Positions 24,649 through 32,934 of a DNA stretch of 64,000 nt are shown here, piece by piece (position 1 is the first letter of the stretch; every line of letters starts with the position of its first letter). The stretch lies in the NCBI GenBank assembly GCA_023417475.1, contig JAEZFP010000068.1, forward strand, positions 310,001-374,000. Reading direction: 5' to 3'. The translations under genes and the position numbers were made by a program. The notes beneath the pieces were generated by a model, which saw only the letters and a program-made list of their open reading frames with translations, was not told where the DNA came from and made no database searches. The stretch is from Bacillota bacterium (GTDB taxonomy: Bacteria > Bacillota > UBA4882 > UBA8346).

Positions 24649-25833
24649 TTAGGTTACCCCAACCCGTAATACTTGCCGGAAGATTTGCCACCAAATTTGG
24701 AAAAAGGATGCGCGTTTAACGTCAGCAGCGGCAACCAACTCCATCTCACCACAGGCTTTCCCGTCAATGGCCAGTGACACTTTGCCGATCGTTTGCCCTT
24801 TCCGGACCGGAGCGTCAGCCATCGAATCCAGTTTAACAGCGGTGACGACATTCCCCTTTGTTTCGCGTTTCATAATGGCTGATAACTCCCGCGGCACAAT
24901 TGCGGCGACTGTATTTTGTTGGCCCCGAAACACTTTAACCTGACCAAGGATCTCGCCCCCTTTATAAACCTGCAGGGCTTTATATTTCGTAAAACCGTAA
25001 TTAAACAGTTTGCCGACATCCTTTGACCGGGTATCCGAAGTTGGCGAGTTCATCACCACAGCAATTAAACGCACGCCGTCGCGTTTGGCGGTTGCGACCA
25101 AGCAAAAACCGGCTTTAGCTGTAAAACCTGTTTTTAACCCGTCGCACCCCCGATAAAAACGTACTAATTTATTGGTATTCCGTAAAAATGATTTTCCATC
25201 ACGCAAGCTGTCAATCCAAACCCCGGTCCACTTGAAGATCTGCGGATGTTTGATTACTTCCCGCGCGAGCAACGCCATATCCATGGCCGAGGTCTGATTG
25301 CCGACACCGCCGCTATCGGGATCCAAGCCGGTGGTATTGACAAAATTGGTATTTTTTAAGCCCAGTTCTTTGGAACGCTTATTCATTAACGTGATAAAGT
25401 TCTCCTCCGAACCGGCCAGATGTTCTCCCAAGGCATATGATGCGTCGTTCGCGGACACAATGCAAACCGCTTTAAGCAAATCGGAAACGGTCATTTGTTC
25501 GCCGGGTTCCAGCCAAATCTGAGAGCCGCCCATTTTACACGCTTCGGGTGAAGCGGTGATTTTGTCGGTTAACTTTAGTTCGCCTCGTTCGATTGCTTCC
25601 AAAACCAAGTTCATCACCATCAACTTGGTGACACTGGCCGGCGGCAATTGCTGATTGGCATTCTTTTGATAAAGAATCTCCCCGGTTGTCGGTTCAATCA
25701 ATACCGCCGACAGGCAGTCAACTTTTAAATCAATTGCAGTTTGGGGTAGCGCCGCTTTCGCCGAAACCGAAAACGCCGCGCCGAACAGCAGGATCACAAC
25801 GATCGGTAGCAGAAGTTTCCACTGATTGTTCAT
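24649..25833 (-). CDS. dacF: Sporulation-type D-alanyl-D-alanine carboxypeptidase DacF
   Basis: 394 residues. A serine carboxypeptidase that trims peptidoglycan pentapeptides. A signal peptide covers about residues 1-27. The three penicillin-binding motifs are present: SVTK in PPASVTKLMV near residue 67, SAN in VSANDASYALG near 127, and KTG in LKTGFTAKAGF near 232. A PBP5-type C-terminal beta domain and a weakly amphipathic tail (FFQIWWQIFRQVL) for membrane contact follow. The position immediately upstream of spoIIAA is that of dacF in Bacillus, hence the name; a generic DacA/B cannot be excluded. Confidence 0.9.
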   Translation of the reverse strand: MNNQWKLLLPIVVILLFGAAFSVSAKAALPQTAIDLKVDCLSAVLIEPTTGEILYQKNANQQLPPASVTKLMVMNLVLEAIERGELKLTDKITASPEACKMGGSQIWLEPGEQMTVSDLLKAVCIVSANDASYALGEHLAGSEENFITLMNKRSKELGLKNTNFVNTTGLDPDSGGVGNQTSAMDMALLAREVIKHPQIFKWTGVWIDSLRDGKSFLRNTNKLVRFYRGCDGLKTGFTAKAGFCLVATAKRDGVRLIAVVMNSPTSDTRSKDVGKLFNYGFTKYKALQVYKGGEILGQVKVFRGQQNTVAAIVPRELSAIMKRETKGNVVTAVKLDSMADAPVRKGQTIGKVSLAIDGKACGEMELVAAADVKRASFFQIWWQIFRQVLRVGVT

Positions 25834-25942
25834 ACCAAAAAGCCCCCTTGCGTCTTGCGGTCAAATTTGAAAAAACCAAATCCGACTCATTAACATTGTG
25901 CGCAAAAAGGGAGCAGGATATTCTTGCCCGATATTCCTGAGT

Positions 25943-25972
25943 GAAAGAAAAGACCTGGCAAATTGCCAGGTC
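25943..25972 (-). terminator. Terminator of the rplU-prp-rpmA operon
   Basis: On the minus strand GACCTGGCA pairs perfectly with TGCCAGGTC and is followed by TTTTCTTT, 14 bases after rpmA. Confidence 0.9.
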
Positions 25973-25985
25973 ATAAATTCAAAAA

Positions 25986-26279
25986 TTAAGCAGTGATCGT
26001 TTTTTCAGGATAAACACTGACTTGTTTGTCGGTTTTGCCAACTCGTTCAAAAGTAACATACCCGTTAATCAATGCAAACAAGGTGTCATCCTTACCAATT
26101 CCCACGTTGTTGCCCGGATGGAATTTGGTTCCGCGTTGACGGACCAGAATGCTACCGGCGGTAACTTCTTGGCCGCCATATCGCTTAACGCCTAAACGTT
26201 GTGCTGCGCTATCCCGTCCATTTCGGGAACTTCCAACTCCCTTTTTATGAGCGAAAAACTGAAGATCAAATTGAAACAT
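25986..26279 (-). CDS. rpmA: 50S ribosomal protein L27 with cleavable N-terminal extension
   Basis: 97 residues. L27 reaches the peptidyl transferase centre. The sequence starts MFQFDLQFFAHKKGVGSS; the LQFF|A segment is the site cut by the protease Prp in Firmicutes, and cleavage is needed for function in Staphylococcus aureus. The rest (GRDSAAQRLGVKRYGGQ, GSILVRQRGTKFHPG) is typical. The protease gene prp is directly upstream. Confidence 0.97.
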   Translation of the reverse strand: MFQFDLQFFAHKKGVGSSRNGRDSAAQRLGVKRYGGQEVTAGSILVRQRGTKFHPGNNVGIGKDDTLFALINGYVTFERVGKTDKQVSVYPEKTITA

Positions 26280-26282
26280 TAC

Positions 26283-26618
26283 TTACACCTCCAATTCACG
26301 GAGCCTTAAATTTTTGGGATATTGTTTCTGAATTTCCCGTAATCCCAAACACATGGTTTTGAGCAATAAATCGGCTTGTGTTTGCTGTTCCGCTGTGGCG
26401 TTCGCCCACCGGCACTCCAAAAAAGCAGTTTCCGGATCGGTCGCGATTTGCAGTGGCAACGTAACCAATTGTTCCAATGCCAAAACCGTCGTATGGGTTA
26501 ACGCGGAAATTCCTGAACAAACAATATCAAAACCTTGTTCAAAATAATCGGCATGTCCCGAACAGCGAAAACCGCACTTACGTCCGGAACGGTCTTTGAT
26601 TATCGCTATCTCCACCAT
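26283..26618 (-). CDS. prp: Ribosomal-processing cysteine protease Prp
   Basis: 111 residues. Prp removes the N-terminal extension of L27. The catalytic dyad is visible as GHADYFEQGFDIVCSGIS: His near residue 21 and Cys near 34. It overlaps the rplU stop by one base (TAATG) and lies three bases before rpmA, so the protease and its substrate are made from one mRNA. Confidence 0.94.
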   Translation of the reverse strand: MVEIAIIKDRSGRKCGFRCSGHADYFEQGFDIVCSGISALTHTTVLALEQLVTLPLQIATDPETAFLECRWANATAEQQTQADLLLKTMCLGLREIQKQYPKNLRLRELEV

Positions 26619-27100
26619 TAAGCTTCGGTTTTAGCAGCTTTCTTGGCGCGAGTCGCTTTTGGTTTTGCTTCGGTTTCAACCTTAGCGCTTTTAGTCGCTT
26701 TCACTTCAGAAGTTGCCGCTTGTTCGGCTTTCGCGGTCTTCGCGGCCTTCTTCGCTTTCACGGGTTGTTCGGCGACATCCGCGCTTTCACCGGCTTTCAC
26801 GATCTTTTGAATCAATAAACCTGTGAAAGGTTGACGATGTCCATAACGAACCCGGATGTTTTTCTTGGCTTTATAATGGAAAACCAAGATCTTCTTGTTT
26901 TTGTCTTGATTCAAGACTGAAGCGACAACTTTGGCGCCTTCAACAAATGGATTACCAATTACCGTTTGCTCGCCACCGATTAATAAAACTTTATCAATGG
27001 TGACATTGGAACCAACGGCAACCGGGAGTTTCTCCACTTTGAGAAAATCGCCTTCCTGAACACGATACTGCTTTCCACCACATTCAATAACAGCGTACAT
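26618..27100 (-). CDS. rplU: 50S ribosomal protein L21 with Lys/Ala-rich C-terminal tail
   Basis: 160 residues. The first 103 or so are standard L21 (MYAVIECGGKQYRVQEGD, IGNPFVEGAKV, KKNIRVRYGHRQPFT). The last 55 or so are a low-complexity tail of Ala, Lys, Glu and Thr, including AKKAAKTAKAEQ and KPKATRAKKAAKTEA, which resembles histone-like or L9/IF2-type basic tails. It lacks an alternative function visible in sequence. First gene of its operon, behind an L21 leader. Confidence 0.96.
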   Translation of the reverse strand: MYAVIECGGKQYRVQEGDFLKVEKLPVAVGSNVTIDKVLLIGGEQTVIGNPFVEGAKVVASVLNQDKNKKILVFHYKAKKNIRVRYGHRQPFTGLLIQKIVKAGESADVAEQPVKAKKAAKTAKAEQAATSEVKATKSAKVETEAKPKATRAKKAAKTEA

Positions 27101-27103
27101 TGG

Positions 27104-27196
27104 TACACCTCCCTCATTAGACTCGCCGAATTCGGTACACCGTAAACAGTGTTTTAAGACCTACTCGCGCGGTTACATGGGGCTAAAAACCCACAA
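27104..27196 (-). promoter_or_regulatory. L21 leader RNA (ribosomal protein autoregulatory leader)
   Basis: The 5' region of rplU carries the segments CGAGTAGGTCTT, ACTGTTTACGGTGT and CCGAATTCGGCGAGTC on the minus strand, as in the conserved L21 leader of Firmicutes. It probably binds L21 to limit expression. The assignment is from memory of the motif, not an alignment. Confidence 0.75.
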
Positions 27197-27201
27197 ATAA
27201 A

Positions 27202-27230
27202 ATAATATCATGCCTGGATTGATAAGTCAA
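27202..27230 (-). promoter_or_regulatory. Sigma-A promoter of rplU
   Basis: On the minus strand TTGACT, a 17-base spacer and TATTAT; the -35 box overlaps the rng stop codon. Confidence 0.85.
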
Positions 27231-28909
27231 TCAATGATTCTTGCCTTAGCATAGGTTTTATATGATTTCGTAATTAACGCTTGCACTTTTTTACCGACGA
27301 ATGCTCCCGCCCCCTCGACATCAATCACATAACCTTCGATGCGACCGATTCCGTCCCCGGGATTGGTAATATGATGTTCAACGATGCGAATTTCGACCTC
27401 GTCGCCTTCTTTGACCGGCAACGCCAGATTCATAATCTTTTCTTTGGTCCCGGAGTCCAATAGCCTGACCTGATCGATATCCAGACTCTCCTGGCCTTTA
27501 ATGAACAGTGTCTTTTTAAGTTTTCGCTCCAACTTTTCTTGATTGGTGCCGCCCGGGCCGATTAACAAGGAGGCGATCTGCGGATTGACCCCAAGTAGCA
27601 TCGCTTCGTCATGAACATCCTTTGCAATCTGTAAGATCAGTCGAATCGCTTTATTGGACAGGCTATCCAACGTCAAAATATAGCCGGTTCCTTCACAACT
27701 TTCACACTCGGTCTGAAAAATCTCCCGTAAACTTTGACGCACTTTTTTGCGGGTTAACTCCAGTAACCCTAGTGATGTGAATCCCAAGACATTTACTTTT
27801 GTCTTATCACGGCTCAACTCCTTTTCGAGTAGGGCGATGACTTTATCCCGTTGCTGGTCGGAACTCATATCAATAAAATCGATAATGATAATACCGGCTA
27901 GATTGCGCAAACGAATCTGGCGGGCAATCTCTTTGACCGCCATCAAATTGGTTTGAAAAACGGTATCTTCCAATGACGTTGTACCGGTAAATTTGCCGGT
28001 ATTGACGTCAATAACGGCTAGAGCTTCCGTTTGGTCAAAAATCAGGTAAGCGCCGCAATCCAACCAGACTTTTTTACATAAAGCCCGTTCGACTTGGCTC
28101 TCCACAGAGTATAGCTGAAACAGGGGAATTTCGCCCGAATACAGTTGAACACGGCTACGTAAAGCCGGAGCTAAGGTTTTGACAATATCCAACGCCTTAA
28201 CATACGCATCGTTATTGTCGATAATCAACCGCTCAACATCCTTGCTTAAGTAGTCGCGCAGAATTCGATATAAAAGATCGTGATCTTGATAGATCAAGGC
28301 CGGGCAAGGCCCCTTACTAATCTTCCGTTTGACTTTATCCCATACTTTGATCAAAAATTCATAATCGCTTTGCAATTCGGCCGCGTCGACTTCTTCGGCG
28401 GCGGTCCGGACAATCAAACCCAAACCCGCTTTTTTGAACTTACTTACCGCAGTTTTCAACCGTTCCCGTTCCGCCTCTTCCACGATGCGCCGCGAAACGC
28501 CGACATAATCCACTGAAGGCACCAATACCAAATAACGCCCGGGGATGGTGACCTGGGTTACGACGCGTGGTCCTTTAGTACCAATCGGCTCTTTGATCAT
28601 TTGAACAACGATCTCTTGCCCTTCATGAAGCAAATCCTGAATGGAGCAGCGTTTTACATCGACATTGGAGTCTTCGCCTTCTTTGGATATTACGTCATCT
28701 ATATATAAAAAGGCGTTTTTTTCTTCGCCGATATCAACAAACGCAGCTTGCATTCCCGGTAGTACATTCTCAACCCGTCCCCGATAAATATTGCCGGCAC
28801 GCCGTTGTTCGTCAGGGCGCTCAATTGTGAATTCCACCAGTACACTATCTTCTAAGATCGCCAGTCTAGTCTCATCAACGCCAATATTGATCAGGATCTC
28901 TTTGGTCAT
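27227..28909 (-). CDS. rng: Ribonuclease G/E family endoribonuclease
   Basis: 560 residues, longer than E. coli RNase G and far shorter than RNase E. It cuts single-stranded, AU-rich RNA and processes rRNA. The N-terminal S1 domain includes AGNIYRGRVENVLPGMQAAFVDIG. The catalytic DNase I-like part contains the Mg-binding LAVIDVNTGKF and IIIIDFIDM. The zinc-link is CESCEGTGYI. It overlaps the preceding gene by one base (TAATG). Presence of RNase G/E together with RNase J (59483-61150) is common in clostridia. Confidence 0.94.
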   Translation of the reverse strand: MTKEILINIGVDETRLAILEDSVLVEFTIERPDEQRRAGNIYRGRVENVLPGMQAAFVDIGEEKNAFLYIDDVISKEGEDSNVDVKRCSIQDLLHEGQEIVVQMIKEPIGTKGPRVVTQVTIPGRYLVLVPSVDYVGVSRRIVEEAERERLKTAVSKFKKAGLGLIVRTAAEEVDAAELQSDYEFLIKVWDKVKRKISKGPCPALIYQDHDLLYRILRDYLSKDVERLIIDNNDAYVKALDIVKTLAPALRSRVQLYSGEIPLFQLYSVESQVERALCKKVWLDCGAYLIFDQTEALAVIDVNTGKFTGTTSLEDTVFQTNLMAVKEIARQIRLRNLAGIIIIDFIDMSSDQQRDKVIALLEKELSRDKTKVNVLGFTSLGLLELTRKKVRQSLREIFQTECESCEGTGYILTLDSLSNKAIRLILQIAKDVHDEAMLLGVNPQIASLLIGPGGTNQEKLERKLKKTLFIKGQESLDIDQVRLLDSGTKEKIMNLALPVKEGDEVEIRIVEHHITNPGDGIGRIEGYVIDVEGAGAFVGKKVQALITKSYKTYAKARIID

Positions 28910-29610
28910 TAAACTCCTCCGGTTCGATCACAGAAATCCATTGGCTTTATAACCTGCCCTTTTTCTTCATGCCACATGCCATTTCGGATAACATTAAGAA
29001 CCTCATGCGGTTCTTCCAGCAATTTAACGACGTCCTCCGGTCGCAGATGACCGCCGCTTCCGATCTCGCCGACCATCCGGAGCATCGTAATCCGGTTATC
29101 ATTATCTTCCGTACTTAACTTATGCAGCCACGGGCGAATGTTTACTGTTTTTTGCCCATCCTTGTTCGTCCGGGTGACCATCAATTCGGTTTGTTTCATC
29201 AAATCATCCAGCTCGGATGCGATTTTCGGAGCATTGCCATCCGGATTGCGAAGCTCAACCAAATAGGATGCCCGATTGATAATCGCATTTAAAGGTTTGA
29301 CATGGTGAGCTTCGATCTTACGAACCTGCAGGATCCGGAGCCCGCCCGGAAGCGCCCTGTTTAGTAAATTGATTAAACTATCCGTTTCATAATCATTGAC
29401 CAGCTCAATATCAAAATACTCGTCGACGCTGCAAATTCCTACCGCCAAAGCCGGGCCGAAACTCAATTTGGGATGCGGATGGAATCCCTCGGAATAAACC
29501 ATTTGTAAACCGGCGCGCCGAACCGCCCGTTCCACGGCTTTGATCACGTCCAAATGAGATAAGTAACGGACCGCTTTTTCTTTGGCGAAACGAACCCTAT
29601 ATTTAGCCAT
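28909..29610 (-). CDS. DUF2344 family protein linked to a radical SAM partner
   Basis: 233 residues. It belongs to the TIGR03936 family that almost always follows the B12-binding radical SAM protein of the TIGR03960 family. Recognisable parts are YRVRFAKEKAVRYLSHLDV at the N-terminus and YSEGFHPHPKLSFGPALAVG near residue 38. Some genomes fuse the two. A tRNA or RNA-modifying role is suspected because of the rng/rplU neighbourhood, but none is established. It overlaps the upstream gene by eight bases and rng by one. Confidence 0.9.
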   Translation of the reverse strand: MAKYRVRFAKEKAVRYLSHLDVIKAVERAVRRAGLQMVYSEGFHPHPKLSFGPALAVGICSVDEYFDIELVNDYETDSLINLLNRALPGGLRILQVRKIEAHHVKPLNAIINRASYLVELRNPDGNAPKIASELDDLMKQTELMVTRTNKDGQKTVNIRPWLHKLSTEDNDNRITMLRMVGEIGSGGHLRPEDVVKLLEEPHEVLNVIRNGMWHEEKGQVIKPMDFCDRTGGV

Positions 29611-31465
29611 TCAGCTTACCCTCAACCTTTTTTGATACATTGAGTCCCGGGCAGACGCCACATTGCATACACTCATGATCACGGCAATCTTCGGTTAAAA
29701 TTCCTTGATTGGCCCGTTCATCTTCAGCCTGCAAAAATGCGACCGTTGGGCCGGCGTTCAAATGATACCAGGGCAAGACTTCGTCATAACTGCGTTGGCG
29801 CGAATAAAACAGCGGATCCAGCCCCAATTCATTAAATGCTTCATTCCAATCCGCAATCTGAAATTGGTCGCTCCATCCGTCAAATTGGGCGCCTTTGCGC
29901 CAGGCGGACTCAATCACCGCGCTTAACCGGCGATCGCCGCGCGCCATAATTCCTTCCAGATAACTCATATGAGGATCATGCCAATTTAATTCAAGCTGGC
30001 GACCACGGATTTTGCTCTGCAATAATTGTTGTTTTTCCTTGGTTTGCGCCACCGAAATCTGACTGCGCCATTGAAACGGCGTATTTGCTTTGGGCACAAA
30101 GGTGGAGACGCTGACCGTCACGCGCAAAACATTGGCGCGGGAATGATATTGCCTGCCGATTCGAAGCACCTCAAAGGCGAGATCGGCGATGGCATTCAAA
30201 TCCGCCTCGGTCTCGGTCGGCAATCCAAGCATAAAATAGAGTTTTAATTTTTGCCAACCCGCTTTAAAAGCGGCATGGGCAGCCGTATATAGATCCGCTT
30301 CGGTTACGCCTTTATTAATTACCCGGCGCAACCGGTCGGTTCCGGCCTCCGGGGCAAAAGTCAAACTCCCCTTGCGATTGCTCTGAAACTGCTTGGCCAA
30401 GTCGATGGAGAAGGAGTCGATCCGTAATGACGGCAATGAAACATTGATGCCTTGCGGCGTGAAACAACCGCAGGCTTCGGTTAGCAGTTGTTCAATCTGA
30501 CTGTAGTCGGCGCTGCTTAACGAGGTCAAAGACAATTCTTCATAACCCGTGTCTTGCAATAACTCTTGTAAGGAATTTAAAACCGTGGTTGCCGGCCTTT
30601 CTCTCACCGGCCGGTAAATCATCCCCGCTTGACAAAACCGGCATCCTTTGGAACAACCTCTTTGGATCTCATAGGCGACCCGGTCATGAACGATATCCAA
30701 ATAAGGGACCAGCCATTTTTGCGGGAAAAAACTTTCACCGTAATTGCGGACCACCGACCGTTGGGGTTCAGCTCCGGTTAAGGCCGCGATCCGCTCGATC
30801 CGGCCATCGGGATGGTAACTTACTTCAAAATGCGCCGGAACATAAATCCCTTCAAGTTTTTCCAACTCCCGCAGTAAAACATCTTTAGCGGACTGCGATT
30901 GTTTCCATGCTTGAATTTTGGATAAGACCACCGGTAAGATCTCCTCGGCTTCGCCGATCATCAGGAAATCAAAGAAATCCGCAACCGGTTCGGGATTCAA
31001 GGCGCAAGGACCGCCACCCATGACAAGCGGGTCAGTCCCCTTGCGTTCCGCGGCGCGTAAAGGAATGCCCCCCAACTCCAGCATGGTCAAAATATTAGTG
31101 TAACTTAGCTCGTATTGGAGTGAAAAACCGACCAGGTCAAACTCACAGAGATCCCGTTTATTCTCAAGTGACATCAAACGGGCTTGCCGCTTCCGTAATA
31201 GCGCCTGAAAATCAATCCAGGGCGCGTAAACGCGTTCCGCAAGCATCGCCGGTTGCTTATTGATCAACTCGTAGAGAATCCGTAAGCCCAAATGCGAAAG
31301 ACCGATCTCGTAAACATCCGGAAAAGCCAAGGCGACTTTTAACTCGGTTTGTTCCCAATCCTTCACTTGAATGTTATATTCTCCGCCGGTATAACGCCCG
31401 GGTTTCGTGACACTTCCCAATGAACTTTCAATCTTTTCCCAACTTGTCGTAGAAAAAACCCCCAA
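29603..31465 (-). CDS. B12-binding domain/radical SAM protein (TIGR03960 family)
   Basis: 620 residues. An N-terminal cobalamin-binding-like domain (LALAFPDVYEIGLSHLG-like VALAFPDVYEIGLSHLG) is followed by a radical SAM core with the motif CSKGCRFCQAG near residue 275 and PEAGTDRLRRVINKGV near 360. The C-terminal part ends in a Cys cluster CRDHECMQCGVCPG that may bind another iron-sulfur centre. The start is uncertain: the first codon looks like TTG with no clear ribosome-binding site, and a TTG 15 codons in is possible. Operon with DUF2344 and rng; substrate unknown. Confidence 0.92.
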   Translation of the reverse strand: MGVFSTTSWEKIESSLGSVTKPGRYTGGEYNIQVKDWEQTELKVALAFPDVYEIGLSHLGLRILYELINKQPAMLAERVYAPWIDFQALLRKRQARLMSLENKRDLCEFDLVGFSLQYELSYTNILTMLELGGIPLRAAERKGTDPLVMGGGPCALNPEPVADFFDFLMIGEAEEILPVVLSKIQAWKQSQSAKDVLLRELEKLEGIYVPAHFEVSYHPDGRIERIAALTGAEPQRSVVRNYGESFFPQKWLVPYLDIVHDRVAYEIQRGCSKGCRFCQAGMIYRPVRERPATTVLNSLQELLQDTGYEELSLTSLSSADYSQIEQLLTEACGCFTPQGINVSLPSLRIDSFSIDLAKQFQSNRKGSLTFAPEAGTDRLRRVINKGVTEADLYTAAHAAFKAGWQKLKLYFMLGLPTETEADLNAIADLAFEVLRIGRQYHSRANVLRVTVSVSTFVPKANTPFQWRSQISVAQTKEKQQLLQSKIRGRQLELNWHDPHMSYLEGIMARGDRRLSAVIESAWRKGAQFDGWSDQFQIADWNEAFNELGLDPLFYSRQRSYDEVLPWYHLNAGPTVAFLQAEDERANQGILTEDCRDHECMQCGVCPGLNVSKKVEGKLNG

Positions 31466-31586
31466 AAAAATAATTTCGCGATTATTTGCATTACGAAGGG
31501 TAATCGCACCGATTGACCCGATTCTCCGTAAAAAAAGCCGTCATTTCCATGGTCAATCAAGGCGGAAATTTGTTAAGAGCAGGTTA

Positions 31587-31615
31587 ATTCTACCGCATCT
31601 AGCCTTTTTCTGCAA
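31587..31615 (-). promoter_or_regulatory. Sigma-A promoter of the radical SAM-DUF2344-rng operon
   Basis: On the minus strand TTGCAG, a 17-base spacer and TAGAAT, about 120 bases before the first gene. Confidence 0.75.
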
Positions 31616-31631
31616 GAACTTATCCAAAATT

Positions 31632-31733
31632 TAAGGTATGGATGACCAATCTGAAAATGCCTAACTTCATTCTCTAGCCTACTTGTACATTAACGAAGTT
31701 ATACAATTTTCGTAATTAGTTCCCCATACCTTA
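31632..31733. repeat. 102-base intergenic segment with 10-bp terminal inverted repeats
   Basis: TAAGGTATGG (31632-31641) and CCATACCTTA (31724-31733) bracket an AT-rich, non-coding stretch. It could be a small decayed mobile element, an operator pair or chance. The rest of the 31466-31779 gap holds the promoter above and nothing else recognised. Confidence 0.45.
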
Positions 31734-31779
31734 TCAAAGCACGATCGTTTTTATAGCAATTTCTTTCCAAAAACCCGGC

Positions 31780-32544
31780 CTACTCCCGCGTTTTTAAGAT
31801 GGACAATGGGTCAACCGGTTGCTCTTGTTGATATAGCTCCAACTTTAATGCGGGATTGTCCTTTTTTAATTGGGCGACGGTTGCGCCTGTTTGAACGGTT
31901 TGGCCTGTTGATACCCAAACCGTCGCTAAACCGGAATAAATTGATTTCCAGCCATCGCCATGATTGATCGTTATGCTCCAACCGCTATTCCCGTGGTTGG
32001 TAACCTGCTCAATCGTACCATCGGCCATTGCGTACACTTCGGCTTCAGCCGGACCATGAATGGTTATCCCGTGGGAGAATTCGCGAAGATGGGTTTGGGG
32101 ATTGGTATTCCAGCCATAGGATGTCACGACGTTTCCTTGGACCGGCCATACCGGATTTAGCTTTCCCAACCCTCCGGTCGAAGCGGGCGCCGTCTCAAAG
32201 GGCGCCGTTGCCGGTAACGCCCGTTCCAACCGGATCCATTTTTGAGTGTTCTGGATCAAGCTGTGCAGGAGCGGGTATTCGGTAAGCTTGCCAAAGGTGG
32301 CTGTGGTGGGTGCGTTCACCGCATAATGAATCTTGCTTCGCAGCCAATTTGACCATGATTGACCTATCCCGCAGGTTGCCAACACTAAAATTAAAGACAA
32401 GAACGCAATGATTGTCTGATAAACCCAACGGGCCGGACCTGGATTAAGGGGCTCGCCAGCACTCTCCCCCGGGTCGGTTAGGGTTTCCAAAACTTGCTCT
32501 GCTTCTTTCTCTTGAAAAGAGTATAATTCGCTATTTTTAATCAT
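31780..32544 (-). CDS. SpoIVFA-like M23-fold membrane protein, catalytic residues degenerate
   Basis: 254 residues: a cytoplasmic N-terminus, one membrane segment near 43-63 (TIIAFLSLILVLATCGIG), a linker and a C-terminal LytM/M23 domain (NVVTSYGWNTNPQTHLREF). The metal motif HxxxD reads HGITIH, and the final HxH region reads YSGL instead of YxHL, so zinc hydrolase activity is unlikely. SpoIVFA, which holds the SpoIVFB protease in check during sporulation, has this layout and the same neighbourhood (near rplU-prp-rpmA). No spoIVFB is adjacent, so the name stays tentative. Confidence 0.65.
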   Translation of the reverse strand: MIKNSELYSFQEKEAEQVLETLTDPGESAGEPLNPGPARWVYQTIIAFLSLILVLATCGIGQSWSNWLRSKIHYAVNAPTTATFGKLTEYPLLHSLIQNTQKWIRLERALPATAPFETAPASTGGLGKLNPVWPVQGNVVTSYGWNTNPQTHLREFSHGITIHGPAEAEVYAMADGTIEQVTNHGNSGWSITINHGDGWKSIYSGLATVWVSTGQTVQTGATVAQLKKDNPALKLELYQQEQPVDPLSILKTRE

Positions 32545-32632
32545 TCCAAGCCTCTCCCCTTATATTTATGTATATGGGGGAGAAAGACAGGCTAGAACAT
32601 CAGTTATCGTTTTGGGGAAAAACCAAAGCGAA

Positions 32633-32821
32633 TCAATTGGTCGCGATGGCGTCGGTCGGACACCCGTCCGCTGCGTCTTTCACACAGTCCTCATTATCGG
32701 ATGAGACTGCCTTCTCATTCGCCACAGCCTTTTCATCGCTATTCCAAGTAAAAACATCGGGACAACTGGAAACACATAAACCGCAACTTATACAGAGGTC
32801 TTGATCAACTGAAACTTCCAT
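32633..32821 (-). CDS. Single-cluster [4Fe-4S] ferredoxin
   Basis: 62 residues from ATG 32821, which has AAAGGTGG upstream (a longer frame adds 12 doubtful codons). It is a soluble low-potential electron carrier. The cluster ligands are in LCISCGLCVSSCPDVF and the fourth-Cys region DGCPTDAI; the second cluster motif is reduced to a disulfide-type pair as in Thermotoga and Bacillus ferredoxins. It is alone; a role as donor to nitrogenase or PyrK cannot be told from sequence. Confidence 0.93.
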   Translation of the reverse strand: MEVSVDQDLCISCGLCVSSCPDVFTWNSDEKAVANEKAVSSDNEDCVKDAADGCPTDAIATN

Positions 32822-32934
32822 TAAAATACCACCTTTCATTTTTACGAGCAAAAACAAGCTCTCCGGGATATTATTCCAAAAAGAAAGGCAAGTATACTCT
32901 TACATCACGGATTGAAATCACAATCAAATAGAAT

